Source of the DNA: Vicinamibacterales bacterium
GTDB taxonomy: Bacteria > Acidobacteriota > Vicinamibacteria > Vicinamibacterales > JAKQTR01
Length of the DNA stretch: 64,000 bases
Reading direction: 5' to 3'
Assembly (NCBI GenBank): GCA_025456345.1
Contig: JALOKU010000001.1
Span: 1-64,000 of the forward strand
Shown here: in pieces, positions 6,219 through 15,448 of the stretch
How positions within the stretch are numbered: position 1 is the stretch's first letter
Layout of the letters: each line of letters begins with the position of its first letter
Position numbers and translations under genes: made by a program
The notes under the pieces: model-generated
Told to the model about the DNA's origin: nothing
What the model saw: only the letters and a program-made list of their open reading frames with translations
Databases searched by the model: none

Positions 6219-8491
6219 GCGGGCGCCCGTCTTTTCGGTTCACGGCGCTCGTCATCCTGGCGGCCCTGGCGATGCCGGCAGCGACGCCGGCGACCCTGGC
6301 CATCTCCGTCCAGCCTGGAAACCCGCCGTCCACGCGACCGTCGCGGGACGCGGCGCAGGCCGCGCGCCCGCAGCCGCGCCCGACGGAGCACCCGCCGCTG
6401 CCGTCCGCGTTGAACGACTACTGGATGGTTCCCCCGCCCGGCTGGACGCCCGCGCGTGCGGACGTGGTCGCGGCGGCTCGCGCACTCGCCCAGGCGGCCC
6501 GGCTGATGGACGAGGAGAAGTACGCCCAGGCGCTCACCTACATCAGGGCGTCGGCGCTGGCGGGCACGCCGCTCGCGGGGTACGCGACGTATCTGACCGG
6601 GCTCGCGCAACTCGAACTCGATCGGTTCGACGACGCGCGGCGCACCTTGACGGCGCTCGGTGCCGCGCGGCCGGCGGGGTTCCTCACCGAGGCCGCCATC
6701 CTGCAGCTGGCCGAGATCAGCACGACGCAGCGTGACTATGCCACGGCGGTCGCGCTCTACGACGAGGCGCTCACCCTGCAGCCCGAGTCTCCCGACGACA
6801 TCCTGCTGCGCCTCGCGCGGGCGGCATCGAACGCCGGCGACCGCGCCAGGGCCCTCGAGACCTACCAGGCGATCTACTACGACTGGCCGACCAGCGATGC
6901 CGCGGACGCTGCCGTGATCGAGATGCCGATCTCGGCGCTCGGTCCGGTCACCGCGGGCACGCCCCGGTTCGCGCGCGAACTGGCGCGGGCCGAGCGCCTG
7001 TTCACCGATCGCCGCTACGCCGAGGCCCGCGAGGCGTTCGAGGGCCTGGCCGCGGCGGCCACCGGCGACGAGACGGAGGTCGTGCAGCTGCGCATGGCCG
7101 AGTCGGACTACTTCCTGCGGCGGTACACCCGGGTCCGCGACGATCTCGCGCCGTTCCTCGAGCGGTCGGCCCGCCGCGCCGAAGCCCGATTCTTCTACCT
7201 GATGACGACGCAGCGCATCGGCAACCGCGATCAGTACATCGCGCTGACCCGCGCGCTGGTCGAGGAGTTCCCGTCCAACTCGTGGGCCGAGGAGGCGCTC
7301 AACAACCTGGCCTCCTTCCACATCGTCAAGGACGAAGACGATCAGGCGGACGCCGTCTTCCGGGAGCTCGTGACGCGATTCCCGTCCGGCAGGTACACGG
7401 CCCGCGCGATGTGGAAGGTAGGCTGGCTCGCGTACCGCCAGAAGCGGTATGCCGAGGCTGGCGACGTGTTCGAGCGTGCCGCCGTGGCGTTTCCCCGCTC
7501 GGACTACCGGCCGTCGTATCTCTATTGGGCCGCGAAAGCGCGGGAGCAGATCGGTGACGCCGCCGGTACGGACGAGGCGCTGCGGCTCGTCGTCACCGAC
7601 TACGCGAACTCCTACTACGGCCGGCTCGCCGCGAAGGCCCTGGCCGCGAAAGGGAGCGCGGTCCCGGCGTCGGGGCTCGTCACCAGGCCCCGCGCGGAGG
7701 CTGGGGCCGGCGGGGAGGCCGCGGCGCCGACCGCCGATCTCATCCGCTGGCTCATCTTCCTGGAGATGTACGACGAGGCCCTCGACGAGGTGCGGTTCGC
7801 CGAGCGCGCCTGGGGCACGTCGACGGCGCTCGCCGCCACGCGGGCATGGCTGCTCAATCGGACGGGCGAACTGCGTCCGGCCATCACCCTGATGCGGCGG
7901 ACGTACCCGCAGTTCCTGGCGGCGGGAGGCGAGTCGATGCCGCCCGAGGTGCTGTCGGTCATCTTTCCGCTGCAGTACTGGTCGCTCATCAGCACGCATG
8001 CCGCCGCGCACGGCCTCGACCCGTACCTGGTCGCGGCGTTGATCGCTCAGGAATCGACCTTCGACAAGGACATCGTGTCTTCGGCGAAGGCCATCGGATT
8101 GATGCAGATCATGCCGACGACAGGCCGCCGGTGGGCGAGGCGGCTTGGCATCCGGAACTACTCGACGCGGCGGCTGACTGCGGCCGACGTCAACGTCCGG
8201 ATCGGGACGGCCTACTTCGCGGACCTCATGAAGCAGTTCGGGAGCGAGCACGCCGCGCTGGCGTCCTACAACGCGGGCGAGAGCCGCGTGGTGCGCTGGC
8301 AGCGTGAACGGCCAGGCGTGCCGCGCGACGAGTTCATCGACGACATCCCGTTTCCCGAGACGCAGAACTACGTGCGCCGCATTCTCGGCACCGCAGAGGA
8401 CTACCGCCGGTTGTACGGAGCCCGCGAGAAGCCTCCCGGTCCGCCGAGAACTCCCGCCAGGCCGGCGCCGAAGCCTCCCGTCAGGAAGTAA
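6215..8491 (+). CDS. Soluble lytic murein transglycosylase with TPR repeats
   Basis: 758 residues with an N-terminal signal peptide (TALVILAALAMPAATPATLA), so periplasmic. Residues about 70-560 are TPR-like helical repeats (LDRFDDARRTLTALGAARP, YAEAREAFEGLAAAA, YAEAGDVFERAAVAFP), as in the Slt70 superhelix. The C-terminal SLT domain has the catalytic Glu near residue 613 in IAQEST, then GLMQIMP, ASYNAGE and the terminal TQNYVRRIL motif. It cleaves the MurNAc-GlcNAc bond of peptidoglycan to a 1,6-anhydro product. The GTG start overlaps the upstream stop (GTGA). The 3' end overlaps the convergent neighbour by 11 bp. Confidence 0.92.
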   Translation: MSGRPSFRFTALVILAALAMPAATPATLAISVQPGNPPSTRPSRDAAQAARPQPRPTEHPPLPSALNDYWMVPPPGWTPARADVVAAARALAQAARLMDEEKYAQALTYIRASALAGTPLAGYATYLTGLAQLELDRFDDARRTLTALGAARPAGFLTEAAILQLAEISTTQRDYATAVALYDEALTLQPESPDDILLRLARAASNAGDRARALETYQAIYYDWPTSDAADAAVIEMPISALGPVTAGTPRFARELARAERLFTDRRYAEAREAFEGLAAAATGDETEVVQLRMAESDYFLRRYTRVRDDLAPFLERSARRAEARFFYLMTTQRIGNRDQYIALTRALVEEFPSNSWAEEALNNLASFHIVKDEDDQADAVFRELVTRFPSGRYTARAMWKVGWLAYRQKRYAEAGDVFERAAVAFPRSDYRPSYLYWAAKAREQIGDAAGTDEALRLVVTDYANSYYGRLAAKALAAKGSAVPASGLVTRPRAEAGAGGEAAAPTADLIRWLIFLEMYDEALDEVRFAERAWGTSTALAATRAWLLNRTGELRPAITLMRRTYPQFLAAGGESMPPEVLSVIFPLQYWSLISTHAAAHGLDPYLVAALIAQESTFDKDIVSSAKAIGLMQIMPTTGRRWARRLGIRNYSTRRLTAADVNVRIGTAYFADLMKQFGSEHAALASYNAGESRVVRWQRERPGVPRDEFIDDIPFPETQNYVRRILGTAEDYRRLYGAREKPPGPPRTPARPAPKPPVRK

Positions 8492-10103
8492 TCAGCCTGT
8501 AGATCCTGATCTGGTTCCCCGACGCCACCAGCACCAGCCACGGCGCGGCGTTCAGGGAGGCCGCCATCTCGCCGCCCCGGCCTTCGTAGGCGTCGAGGTG
8601 GACGACGACGTGGCTCACGCCGAGTCGTAGGAGTCCGGCACGGGACCGCTCATCGGGGAATCCCCGGAGCGCGGCCGCAATGCCGGGATAGCTGGACGGG
8701 ACGAAGCCGCTGTAGCCGTTCACCAGCGGCTTCCAGTGTGCGGTGGAACTCAGGACGTACGGCGCGTTGCGGAGCACGGCCTCCGGCTGGAAGAACGGGA
8801 ACTCCGCCACGGCCCGCACCGACGGGTCATTGAGTGACTGGTAGAGCCGCGGGATGCCGTCGAACGGCCTGAAGGCGATCGGCGCGCGCAACGCCTCCAC
8901 GTTGACTGCCGCGACGAGGACGGCGACGGCCACGGGCCACCAGCGTTTCCCTCCATGCCGCGCGCGCAAGGCGCTCACGCCGAAGCCCGCCAGCACGGCC
9001 ACGGCTACGAGCGCGAGGAAGCCGAACCGGGCGGCGCCGCGAACGCCCTGCAGCAGCGGCAGCCACCGGTAGAGAAGGGCGTAGCCGGGGAGCGCTGGAC
9101 CGAACGACAGGGCAAGACCGGCAGCGCCAAACGCCGCGGCCATGCGGATGCGCGGGTCCCGCAGGCCGGGCTTCGCGGCGATCGCGTACCCGGCCAGCGC
9201 GAGCGCGGCCACGCCGGGGAAGAGCGCGGTCGAGCCCTCCAGGAAGCGATGGCTCCACGCGGCATAGTGCAGACGGCCGGCCGTCGACAGGTAGTCCCGC
9301 CAGGTCGAGGAGTAGAGCGCCACTTCGTCGAGGCTGCGCGTCAGTCCCTGCTCCCGCTGCGTGAGGTAGTACGGGTACAGGAACGGCGCGACCAGCGCCG
9401 CGGCAATGGCGGCCGCCAGCCCGAGCAGGGCGGCGGTGCGCGCCGGTGCCGGGTGCCGCCATTCGTTCACGCGGACGGCAACACCAACGGCTGCGGCCAT
9501 CGCGGTGAAGACCAGCAGGTAGTTCGACGTCAGTCCCTGGAGCGCGCAGGCCACACCGAGAAGGACGGCGTCCCGCGCGCGCCGCTCCACGAGCAGCCGA
9601 TCGAGGGCGAGCAGCACGACGGGCAGGAACTCCAGGTGCAGGGCCTGGAGATGGGGCAGCCGCGTGAGCGTGTGCGCGTTGAAGGCCAAGAGCGAGCCGG
9701 CGACGGCGCCGGCGGCGCTGCTGCCGGTCCAGCGTTTCAGCAGGAGCCACATCGCCCAGGCCGAGAGGGCGAGGCCTGCCATCACGAGCAGGTTGTACGC
9801 AAGCAGCGGCGAGCCGCCGAGCCAGAGGACGGGGGCCCCCATCAGGCCCTGCACCGTCATGTGCTCCGAAAAGGCCAGCGCGCGAGGCTCGGGATGGAAG
9901 ATGTTCGCGTCGAACAGGTGCAGCGGCGCGCGCGGCGCCTGGTAGGCGACCCACGCCACGATCCACTCGTTCAGCATCGCGTCGGCGTTGTCGTGGCGCG
10001 ACAGCACGGCCGGGGCCGTGGCCAGGGGCCACGTGTGCAGCACCGCCAGCGCGAGGCAGGCGGCTAGCGCTCCGGCGGCCAGGCGGCGATCTGAAACAGC
10101 CAC
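8481..10103 (-). CDS. Multi-membrane-span protein, GT-C glycosyltransferase-like
   Basis: 540 residues with roughly ten hydrophobic segments. An early extracytoplasmic loop, NADAMLNEWIVAW, matches the acidic loop position of GT-C polyprenyl-phosphate-sugar transferases. A C-terminal periplasmic part reads AEFPFFQPE, STAHWKPLVNGYSGF, then FPDERS. The neighbour at 10064 has the same architecture and the same C-terminal motifs, so these are tandem paralogues. The start overlaps the neighbour's end by 40 bp, which suggests one transcript. The substrate cannot be read from sequence. A lipid-linked sugar donor is family inference. Confidence 0.7.
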   Translation of the reverse strand: MAVSDRRLAAGALAACLALAVLHTWPLATAPAVLSRHDNADAMLNEWIVAWVAYQAPRAPLHLFDANIFHPEPRALAFSEHMTVQGLMGAPVLWLGGSPLLAYNLLVMAGLALSAWAMWLLLKRWTGSSAAGAVAGSLLAFNAHTLTRLPHLQALHLEFLPVVLLALDRLLVERRARDAVLLGVACALQGLTSNYLLVFTAMAAAVGVAVRVNEWRHPAPARTAALLGLAAAIAAALVAPFLYPYYLTQREQGLTRSLDEVALYSSTWRDYLSTAGRLHYAAWSHRFLEGSTALFPGVAALALAGYAIAAKPGLRDPRIRMAAAFGAAGLALSFGPALPGYALLYRWLPLLQGVRGAARFGFLALVAVAVLAGFGVSALRARHGGKRWWPVAVAVLVAAVNVEALRAPIAFRPFDGIPRLYQSLNDPSVRAVAEFPFFQPEAVLRNAPYVLSSTAHWKPLVNGYSGFVPSSYPGIAAALRGFPDERSRAGLLRLGVSHVVVHLDAYEGRGGEMAASLNAAPWLVLVASGNQIRIYRLITS

Positions 10104-11719
10104 ACGGGGTCCTCGAGGCGGATCGGCCGCAGGTACTCGCGGTACTGCTCGATCCGCGCCTTCAGTTCGACAACGGCGCGGCGGTCGTAGAGGTTCAGGT
10201 GGAAGATCACGTACTGCGGGCGCAGTTGCCTGAGGATGGCGAACGACTCGGGATTGGGAAATGAGCTGAGCGGCACCACCATGGCGCGGAACTCGGGCGG
10301 AATGTGGTCACTGTAGCCGTTGATGAGCGGCCGCCAGTGCGCCGTCGAGTAGAGCATGTACTCGGAGTGCCGGGAGAAGTCCATCCGCAGGTAGAAGAAC
10401 GGGAACTCCGCCACGGGGCCGTATGGCCACTTGCGCAACGACTCGTAGGCGGGCGCCACAGGCCGCGCCTCCACCATGAACAGGGGCACGACGGAAACGT
10501 CGGCCATCGCCAGCGCGACAAGCGCCGCCGACGCCAGCGCCGCGCGGCGGCACCGCGCCACGAGCGTCTGCACGGCGAACCCGCCCAGCACGCCCAGGGC
10601 GAGCACGACGACGAGGCCGAGGCGTGACGGCGCCCGAAGCCACGAGAACACCGGGACGATCCGGTAGAGCCAGGCGTACAGGCCGGCGTCCGGGCCGAGC
10701 GACGACCAGAGGGCGACCACGGCCACGCTCGCGTAGAACCAGAGGTGATCCCGCCGCGCGGCCTCCGCCCGGAAGCGCCGCACGCCCGCAAGCCCGGCCA
10801 GGCCGAGCAGGCCCGTCACCGTGACCACGACGCCCGGGAACAGCACCTCTCCCCACGGGTCGAGGTACTGCAGCACCCAGCGGTGCGCCCGCGCCCCCGA
10901 CGCGACGTACGAGCGCCAGCCGGCGGACCAGCGCCGCGAGTCGTCGAGGGACCGGACGAAGCCTTCCCCCTGCTGCAGCTCGATGTACGGCCAGAAGAAG
11001 GGCAGCACGATCGCGATCGACAGCGCGGCGGCGAGGGCGGCGCCGGCCCAGAAGCGCCAGCGGCGCCAGAGGCCACGCGACACGCCGTAGAACACCATGC
11101 CGTACCCGACGAGCAGGCCCGCGAAGATCCCGTAGTAGCCGCACGAGAGCGCCTGCGCCGCCAGCGCCAGGCCGAGCACCGACGCGCGGCCAGCCGTCTG
11201 CATCTCGACGTAACGGTGCAGCGCGAGCAGCGAGTAGGGAATGCCCGCCGTCATCAGCAGTTGAATGTGCGGGATGTGCGAGAGCACGTACGGACAGAAC
11301 GCGTACGAGACCGCCGCGACCGCGGCGCCACCGCGATGGCCCGTCAGATGCCGGACGAGGCTGTAGGTTCCCGTGAGCGCGAGCACGAAGGCGAGAAACA
11401 CCACCGCGTTGTGCGCAAAGTACGGATTGCCGCCGCTCGCCCAGTAGAACGGCACGGCGAGCGCGCCGGCGCCGATGTTCGCCTCGGAGTACGCGAGCGT
11501 GCCGCGGTGCGGGTAGAAGATGTTGGCGTTGTAGAGGCCCCGCGGATCCACCACGAGCGTGCGCGCCACCCACGCCACGTTCCAGATGCTGAACTGGCCG
11601 TCGCCCGAATCGATGCGGCCCGCGGACCCGCCGCGTACCACGAGCGGCCAGGTCATCACCGCGGTGATGAGGAGGGCGGCGGCAACGACCAGGACGGCCT
11701 CGCCGGCACGGGAGCGCAT
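10064..11719 (-). CDS. Multi-membrane-span protein, GT-C glycosyltransferase-like (paralogue)
   Basis: About 551 residues from the ATG at 11717-11719 (MRSRAGEAVLVV); an ATG at 11737 is an alternative. It has ten or more hydrophobic helices and the loop DSGDGQFSIWNVAWVART followed by NANIFYPHRGTLAYSEANI. The downstream paralogue has the matching ANIFHPEPRALAFSEHM. The C-terminal block AEFPFFYLRMDFSRH, STAHWRPLINGYSDH, SSFPNPESF matches too. It is divergent from the 11746 gene, with only 26 bp between the start codons. Probably an inner-membrane transferase acting on lipid-linked sugars. The precise reaction is unknown. Confidence 0.7.
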   Translation of the reverse strand: MRSRAGEAVLVVAAALLITAVMTWPLVVRGGSAGRIDSGDGQFSIWNVAWVARTLVVDPRGLYNANIFYPHRGTLAYSEANIGAGALAVPFYWASGGNPYFAHNAVVFLAFVLALTGTYSLVRHLTGHRGGAAVAAVSYAFCPYVLSHIPHIQLLMTAGIPYSLLALHRYVEMQTAGRASVLGLALAAQALSCGYYGIFAGLLVGYGMVFYGVSRGLWRRWRFWAGAALAAALSIAIVLPFFWPYIELQQGEGFVRSLDDSRRWSAGWRSYVASGARAHRWVLQYLDPWGEVLFPGVVVTVTGLLGLAGLAGVRRFRAEAARRDHLWFYASVAVVALWSSLGPDAGLYAWLYRIVPVFSWLRAPSRLGLVVVLALGVLGGFAVQTLVARCRRAALASAALVALAMADVSVVPLFMVEARPVAPAYESLRKWPYGPVAEFPFFYLRMDFSRHSEYMLYSTAHWRPLINGYSDHIPPEFRAMVVPLSSFPNPESFAILRQLRPQYVIFHLNLYDRRAVVELKARIEQYREYLRPIRLEDPVWLFQIAAWPPER

Positions 11720-11745
11720 GGAGCCGTATGGTAGCATGACCACCG

Positions 11746-14406
11746 ATGCCGCCCGCCCGACTGACGCCCGTCTCCGCGCTGGCCTCGGCGTCGGCGGGCG
11801 CGGCCGCATGGTGCTCGCTGGGCAACCTGGCGCTCGGCGATGCCGGTGCCCGCGCCGTGCGGGTGGGGCTTGCTCCGCCGCTCTGGTGGCTCGCCGCGCT
11901 TGTCGCGCTCGCCGTGGCGGTGGCGTGGGGCCTGCGCCTCCCGCCCGACCGTGCGAAGCCGCTCTTCTTCAGCGCCGTCCTGTGCCTGCCGTGGCTACCG
12001 GTCCGGCTGCCTCCGGCGCTGTTGCTCTGGGCCGGGCCGTTCGTGTGGTTGGTGTGGGCGGCCGTTGCCGCCGCTGTGCTGTCGGCAGGCGCGGCGCCGG
12101 CGGGCACGCGCCGCGGGTTGACCGGCCTGCTGGCGAATCCGGCCCGCGCGCCGTGGATGGCGTTTGTTTTCGCCGCCGTGGTCTACAACGCCGCTGCCTG
12201 GCGCCTTGCGCCACTCCTGCCGGGCGGTGACGAACCCCACTATCTCATCATCGCCCAGAGCCTCTGGCGCGACGGCGACCTTCGCATCGAGAACAACCAT
12301 CAGCGGGGCGACTACCTCGAGTACTTCGGCGGCACGCTGCGGCCCGACTATCTCAAGCGCGGGACCGACGGCCAGATCTATTCGATCCACCTGCCGGGCG
12401 TGCCCGCGATCATCGCGCCGGTCGTTGCGCTCGGCGGGTATCGCGGCGTGACGTTCCTGCTCGCCCTCGCGTCGGCGGCCGGCGCGGCCGTGGCCTGGCG
12501 GACGGCGTACCTGCTGACGGGCCGCGCCGCGGCAGCCTGGTTCGGGTGGGCGGCGGCGGCGTTGGCGGCGCCGGTCCTGCTGCTCTCGTTCACCGTCTAT
12601 CCCGACGGCCCCGGCGCCGTCGTCGTCATGCTGGCGTTCGGCCTGGTGGCGGGCCTGCACAGCCGGGCCTCGAGACGGGCGTTGTGGTGGGCGGGCGCGG
12701 GGATCCTGCCGGCGCTGCTCCCGTGGTTCCATCCGCGCTTTTCGGTGCTGGCGGCGGCGCTCGGCCTGGTGTTCGCCGGCCGTGCGCTGCGGGACGCCCG
12801 GCCGGGCCGCGCCCTGGCGGCCTTCGCCGCCGTGCCTGCCGCGAGCGCCATCGGGTGGTTCGGTTACTACTACGCGATCTACGGGCGATTCAACCCGTCG
12901 GCGGCCTACGGTCATTACACCCAGATGTCACCCGGCCGGGTGCCGACGGGGATTCTCGGACTCCTGTTCGATCAGCAGTACGGGCTGATCGTCTACGCGC
13001 CCGTGTTCGCCGTCGGCGCGGCAGGCGTGCTGGCGCTCGCGCGGAGCCACCGCCGCCTCGCCCTCGAGTGGTCGGCGGTCGTGGTGCCGTACGCCGTCGT
13101 GACGGCGATGTATCACATGTGGTGGGGCGGGTTCAGCTCGCCGGCGCGATTCATCGGAGCGACGCTGCTGCTGTTTGCGCTGCCCCTCGCCGCGGCCTGG
13201 GCCGCGACCACGCACGCCGCCACGCGGGCCGTCGAGGCCATCGCGCTCGCCGCGAGCCTCGGCATCACCGTGATGCTGCTCGCTGTCGAGCGCGGGGAGT
13301 TCGTCTTCAACGTGCGCAGCGGGGCCGCGCCCTGGCTTGCCTGGGCGTCGCAGATGGCCGACCTCACGCGCGCGGTCCCGAGCCTGTTCCGGCACGGGCC
13401 GCTCATTGCGGCGGCCGAGGCGGCGGTCTGGACGGCGGCCCTGCTCGGCGCCTGGCTTGTCGCGCGCGCCGCCGCGCGGGCGGCGGGCCTGAAGCCGGGC
13501 GCCGCCGCCCTGGTCAGCCTGTGCGGGATCGGCGCCGCGGCGACGGTGGGGGCAGCGGGGGCGTGGCGAATCGAGGGCGCGAGCGGCACGCGGGTGACCG
13601 CTGGGCAACTGCGCACACTGGAGGCCGCCGGCACGCCACGGGGATCTCTCGGCGTGCTGCTCGAATCGCGATCGATGGTGCCGCCCAGCCTCGCCTTCGA
13701 TCGGCTGCGCCTCGGCTCCGAACCTGGCACCGTCATCCCCGGAGACGACTGGCTCTCGCTGCCGTTCCTTCCGGCGGGACGCTATCGGTGGTGGGCCGAT
13801 CTCTCGGCCGCGGGCTCAGTCGAACTCGGCCTGCTGGGCGGCCGATCGGATGGGCCGTTCGAGTCGTGGACGGTCGCGAGCGAAAGCGCCGGGGCGGTGA
13901 GCCGGGACGTCGCGCTGCCGGTCGGGCTTTCGGGCGTGCGCGTTCGCGGCGACGCGGGAGCCCGGTCTTTCGTCCGTGGAGTCTGGCTCCAGCCGGTCCC
14001 CGAGGATGAGCGGCCCGCGTTTGCCGCCGGCCGGCGCGCGGCATCGGCGCGGCGCTACGGCGGCGTCACGGTGTACGCCGTGGCGAGCGCCTACCTGGAA
14101 CCGGACGGATTCTGGACCGCGGGCGGGCGGACGGCCGAACTCGTGTTGCAGACGGCCCCCGGCGCGCGCATCGCGACGTTCACCCTGCGCGCCGGACCAG
14201 CTGCCACGATGGTCGAGTTGCGGGCAGGTCAGTTCGGCCTCGAGGCCGAGCTGTCACCCGGAGAATCCCGGGAGTTGGCCATCCCAGTGTCACCGGACGG
14301 GTGGGCGCTGGTCACGATCCGGACGGGCCGGGGCTTCCGCCCCTCTGAGGCCGACCCTGCGAGCGCCGACAGGCGGCTGCTGGGCGTGCGCCTGGAGCCG
14401 CGCTAG
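11746..14406 (+). CDS. Large membrane protein, GT-C/mannosyltransferase-like
   Basis: 886 residues. About eleven hydrophobic segments fill residues 1-560. A soluble part of more than 250 residues, rich in beta-strand, follows (LLESRSMVPPSLAFDRLRLG, GRYRWWADLSAAGSVELGLL). The loop GGDEPHYLIIAQSLWRDGD carries the acidic DE pair typical of the first periplasmic loop of PMT-type GT-C enzymes. A catalytic transfer from a lipid-phosphate sugar is therefore plausible. It starts only 26 bp from a divergent GT-C-like gene. A TAGCAT hexamer sits 8 bp before the ATG, with no clear Shine-Dalgarno. No substrate can be assigned. Confidence 0.68.
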   Translation: MPPARLTPVSALASASAGAAAWCSLGNLALGDAGARAVRVGLAPPLWWLAALVALAVAVAWGLRLPPDRAKPLFFSAVLCLPWLPVRLPPALLLWAGPFVWLVWAAVAAAVLSAGAAPAGTRRGLTGLLANPARAPWMAFVFAAVVYNAAAWRLAPLLPGGDEPHYLIIAQSLWRDGDLRIENNHQRGDYLEYFGGTLRPDYLKRGTDGQIYSIHLPGVPAIIAPVVALGGYRGVTFLLALASAAGAAVAWRTAYLLTGRAAAAWFGWAAAALAAPVLLLSFTVYPDGPGAVVVMLAFGLVAGLHSRASRRALWWAGAGILPALLPWFHPRFSVLAAALGLVFAGRALRDARPGRALAAFAAVPAASAIGWFGYYYAIYGRFNPSAAYGHYTQMSPGRVPTGILGLLFDQQYGLIVYAPVFAVGAAGVLALARSHRRLALEWSAVVVPYAVVTAMYHMWWGGFSSPARFIGATLLLFALPLAAAWAATTHAATRAVEAIALAASLGITVMLLAVERGEFVFNVRSGAAPWLAWASQMADLTRAVPSLFRHGPLIAAAEAAVWTAALLGAWLVARAAARAAGLKPGAAALVSLCGIGAAATVGAAGAWRIEGASGTRVTAGQLRTLEAAGTPRGSLGVLLESRSMVPPSLAFDRLRLGSEPGTVIPGDDWLSLPFLPAGRYRWWADLSAAGSVELGLLGGRSDGPFESWTVASESAGAVSRDVALPVGLSGVRVRGDAGARSFVRGVWLQPVPEDERPAFAAGRRAASARRYGGVTVYAVASAYLEPDGFWTAGGRTAELVLQTAPGARIATFTLRAGPAATMVELRAGQFGLEAELSPGESRELAIPVSPDGWALVTIRTGRGFRPSEADPASADRRLLGVRLEPR

Positions 14407-14447
14407 CGAGCCGGGGCGGACGTCATCAGCCGACGTGAGTCCCGGGG

Positions 14448-15296
14448 CTAGTACCGCACGACGCCGCCCAGGTAGAACCCATCGAGCTTGGCGCTGCCCC
14501 GGTCGGCCTCGACGCGGTAGGCGATATCATGAGAGCGCCAGCCCGCCTGGGCGCCGAAGTTCCTGGTGATGTTCACCATGCCGTTCACGTCCCACTCGTA
14601 GTCGTGGCCGCCGTAGCGGGTGTCGAGGGTGTCGGGCAGCTTGAAGGCGCTCCATTCGCCCGTGATCGCGATACGCGTGGTCACCCAGGCGCGGCCGATG
14701 AAGCCGATGGCGGGGATCGGGGCCTTGGCCCTGACGAACTCCTTGCCGATCGGGCTGTCCAGCTCGAAGTTGACGTCGGTCCACTTCACCTGGAACAACG
14801 ACCCGATGAACCATCGGGGCTGCGAAATGAAGTCCCACTCCCACCCGGCGCGGTAGGTCTTCCACTCGAGCAGCGTGCGCACCTGCGTGTTCACGGGGTA
14901 CCTGATCCCGTTGAAGATGATCTCGCCCGTGATGGCCGTATCGGCGTCGTACTTCAACGGAATGTAGTTGAAGCGGAACTTGTTCTTCTTGCTCGGGCGG
15001 AGCACGAGGGCGAGTTCGTAGGTCGACTTCTTCTCGACGCCGAGGGTGGCCTGGACGTTGATGTCGGTGCCGGGGATGCCCAGCGACTCGCTCGAGATCA
15101 CAATATCGGGCTGCGGAGTCCACCAATTGACGGCGAACTCGATCCAGTACGGCTCGCCCACGGGGGTGTTGGGTGCCGAAAAGCTGGTCGTCGGCAGCGG
15201 ACGGTACTGGGCTGCCGCGGGAACAGGCGGCGCGGCGACAATGATGGCGGCCAGAAACAGGCCGGCGAGAACACGCGGGGCTGGCACTCGCAACAT
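14448..15296 (-). CDS. Putative outer-membrane beta-barrel protein
   Basis: 282 residues from the ATG at 15294-15296, chosen because GAGGAG lies seven bases upstream; earlier in-frame ATGs lack a site. The signal peptide is VLAGLFLAAIIVAAPPVPAA ending AQ. The rest alternates polar and aromatic residues in amphipathic strands (YWIEFAVNWW, WEWDFISQPRWFIGSL, AGWRSHDIAYRVEA). It ends GFYLGGVVRY, an aromatic C-terminus typical of BAM substrates. Strand count suggests a 10-12-strand barrel. No specific porin or enzyme motif is seen. It stands alone between the GT-C gene and the divergent ABC exporter. Confidence 0.65.
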   Translation of the reverse strand: MLRVPAPRVLAGLFLAAIIVAAPPVPAAAQYRPLPTTSFSAPNTPVGEPYWIEFAVNWWTPQPDIVISSESLGIPGTDINVQATLGVEKKSTYELALVLRPSKKNKFRFNYIPLKYDADTAITGEIIFNGIRYPVNTQVRTLLEWKTYRAGWEWDFISQPRWFIGSLFQVKWTDVNFELDSPIGKEFVRAKAPIPAIGFIGRAWVTTRIAITGEWSAFKLPDTLDTRYGGHDYEWDVNGMVNITRNFGAQAGWRSHDIAYRVEADRGSAKLDGFYLGGVVRY

Positions 15297-15448
15297 GGGC
15301 GCACTCCTCGGCGATACCGCGGGCATCGCACGTACCGTGTTTATCGGTGCAAGCCGCGTGCCCGCACGGGGCGGACTGCACGCCGTTGCACAGTACGGCA
15401 CGAAATAGGCGAGCGCCGGCCGGTAGCGGGGGCCGGGACAGGTCCGGT

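Noticed and set aside
4176-8251. Very long antisense open frames (617 and 680 codons)
   Set aside because: They lie opposite clear genes (GAF/coiled-coil and transglycosylase) and reflect high GC at third positions. They have Arg/Gly/Pro-rich, domain-free translations.
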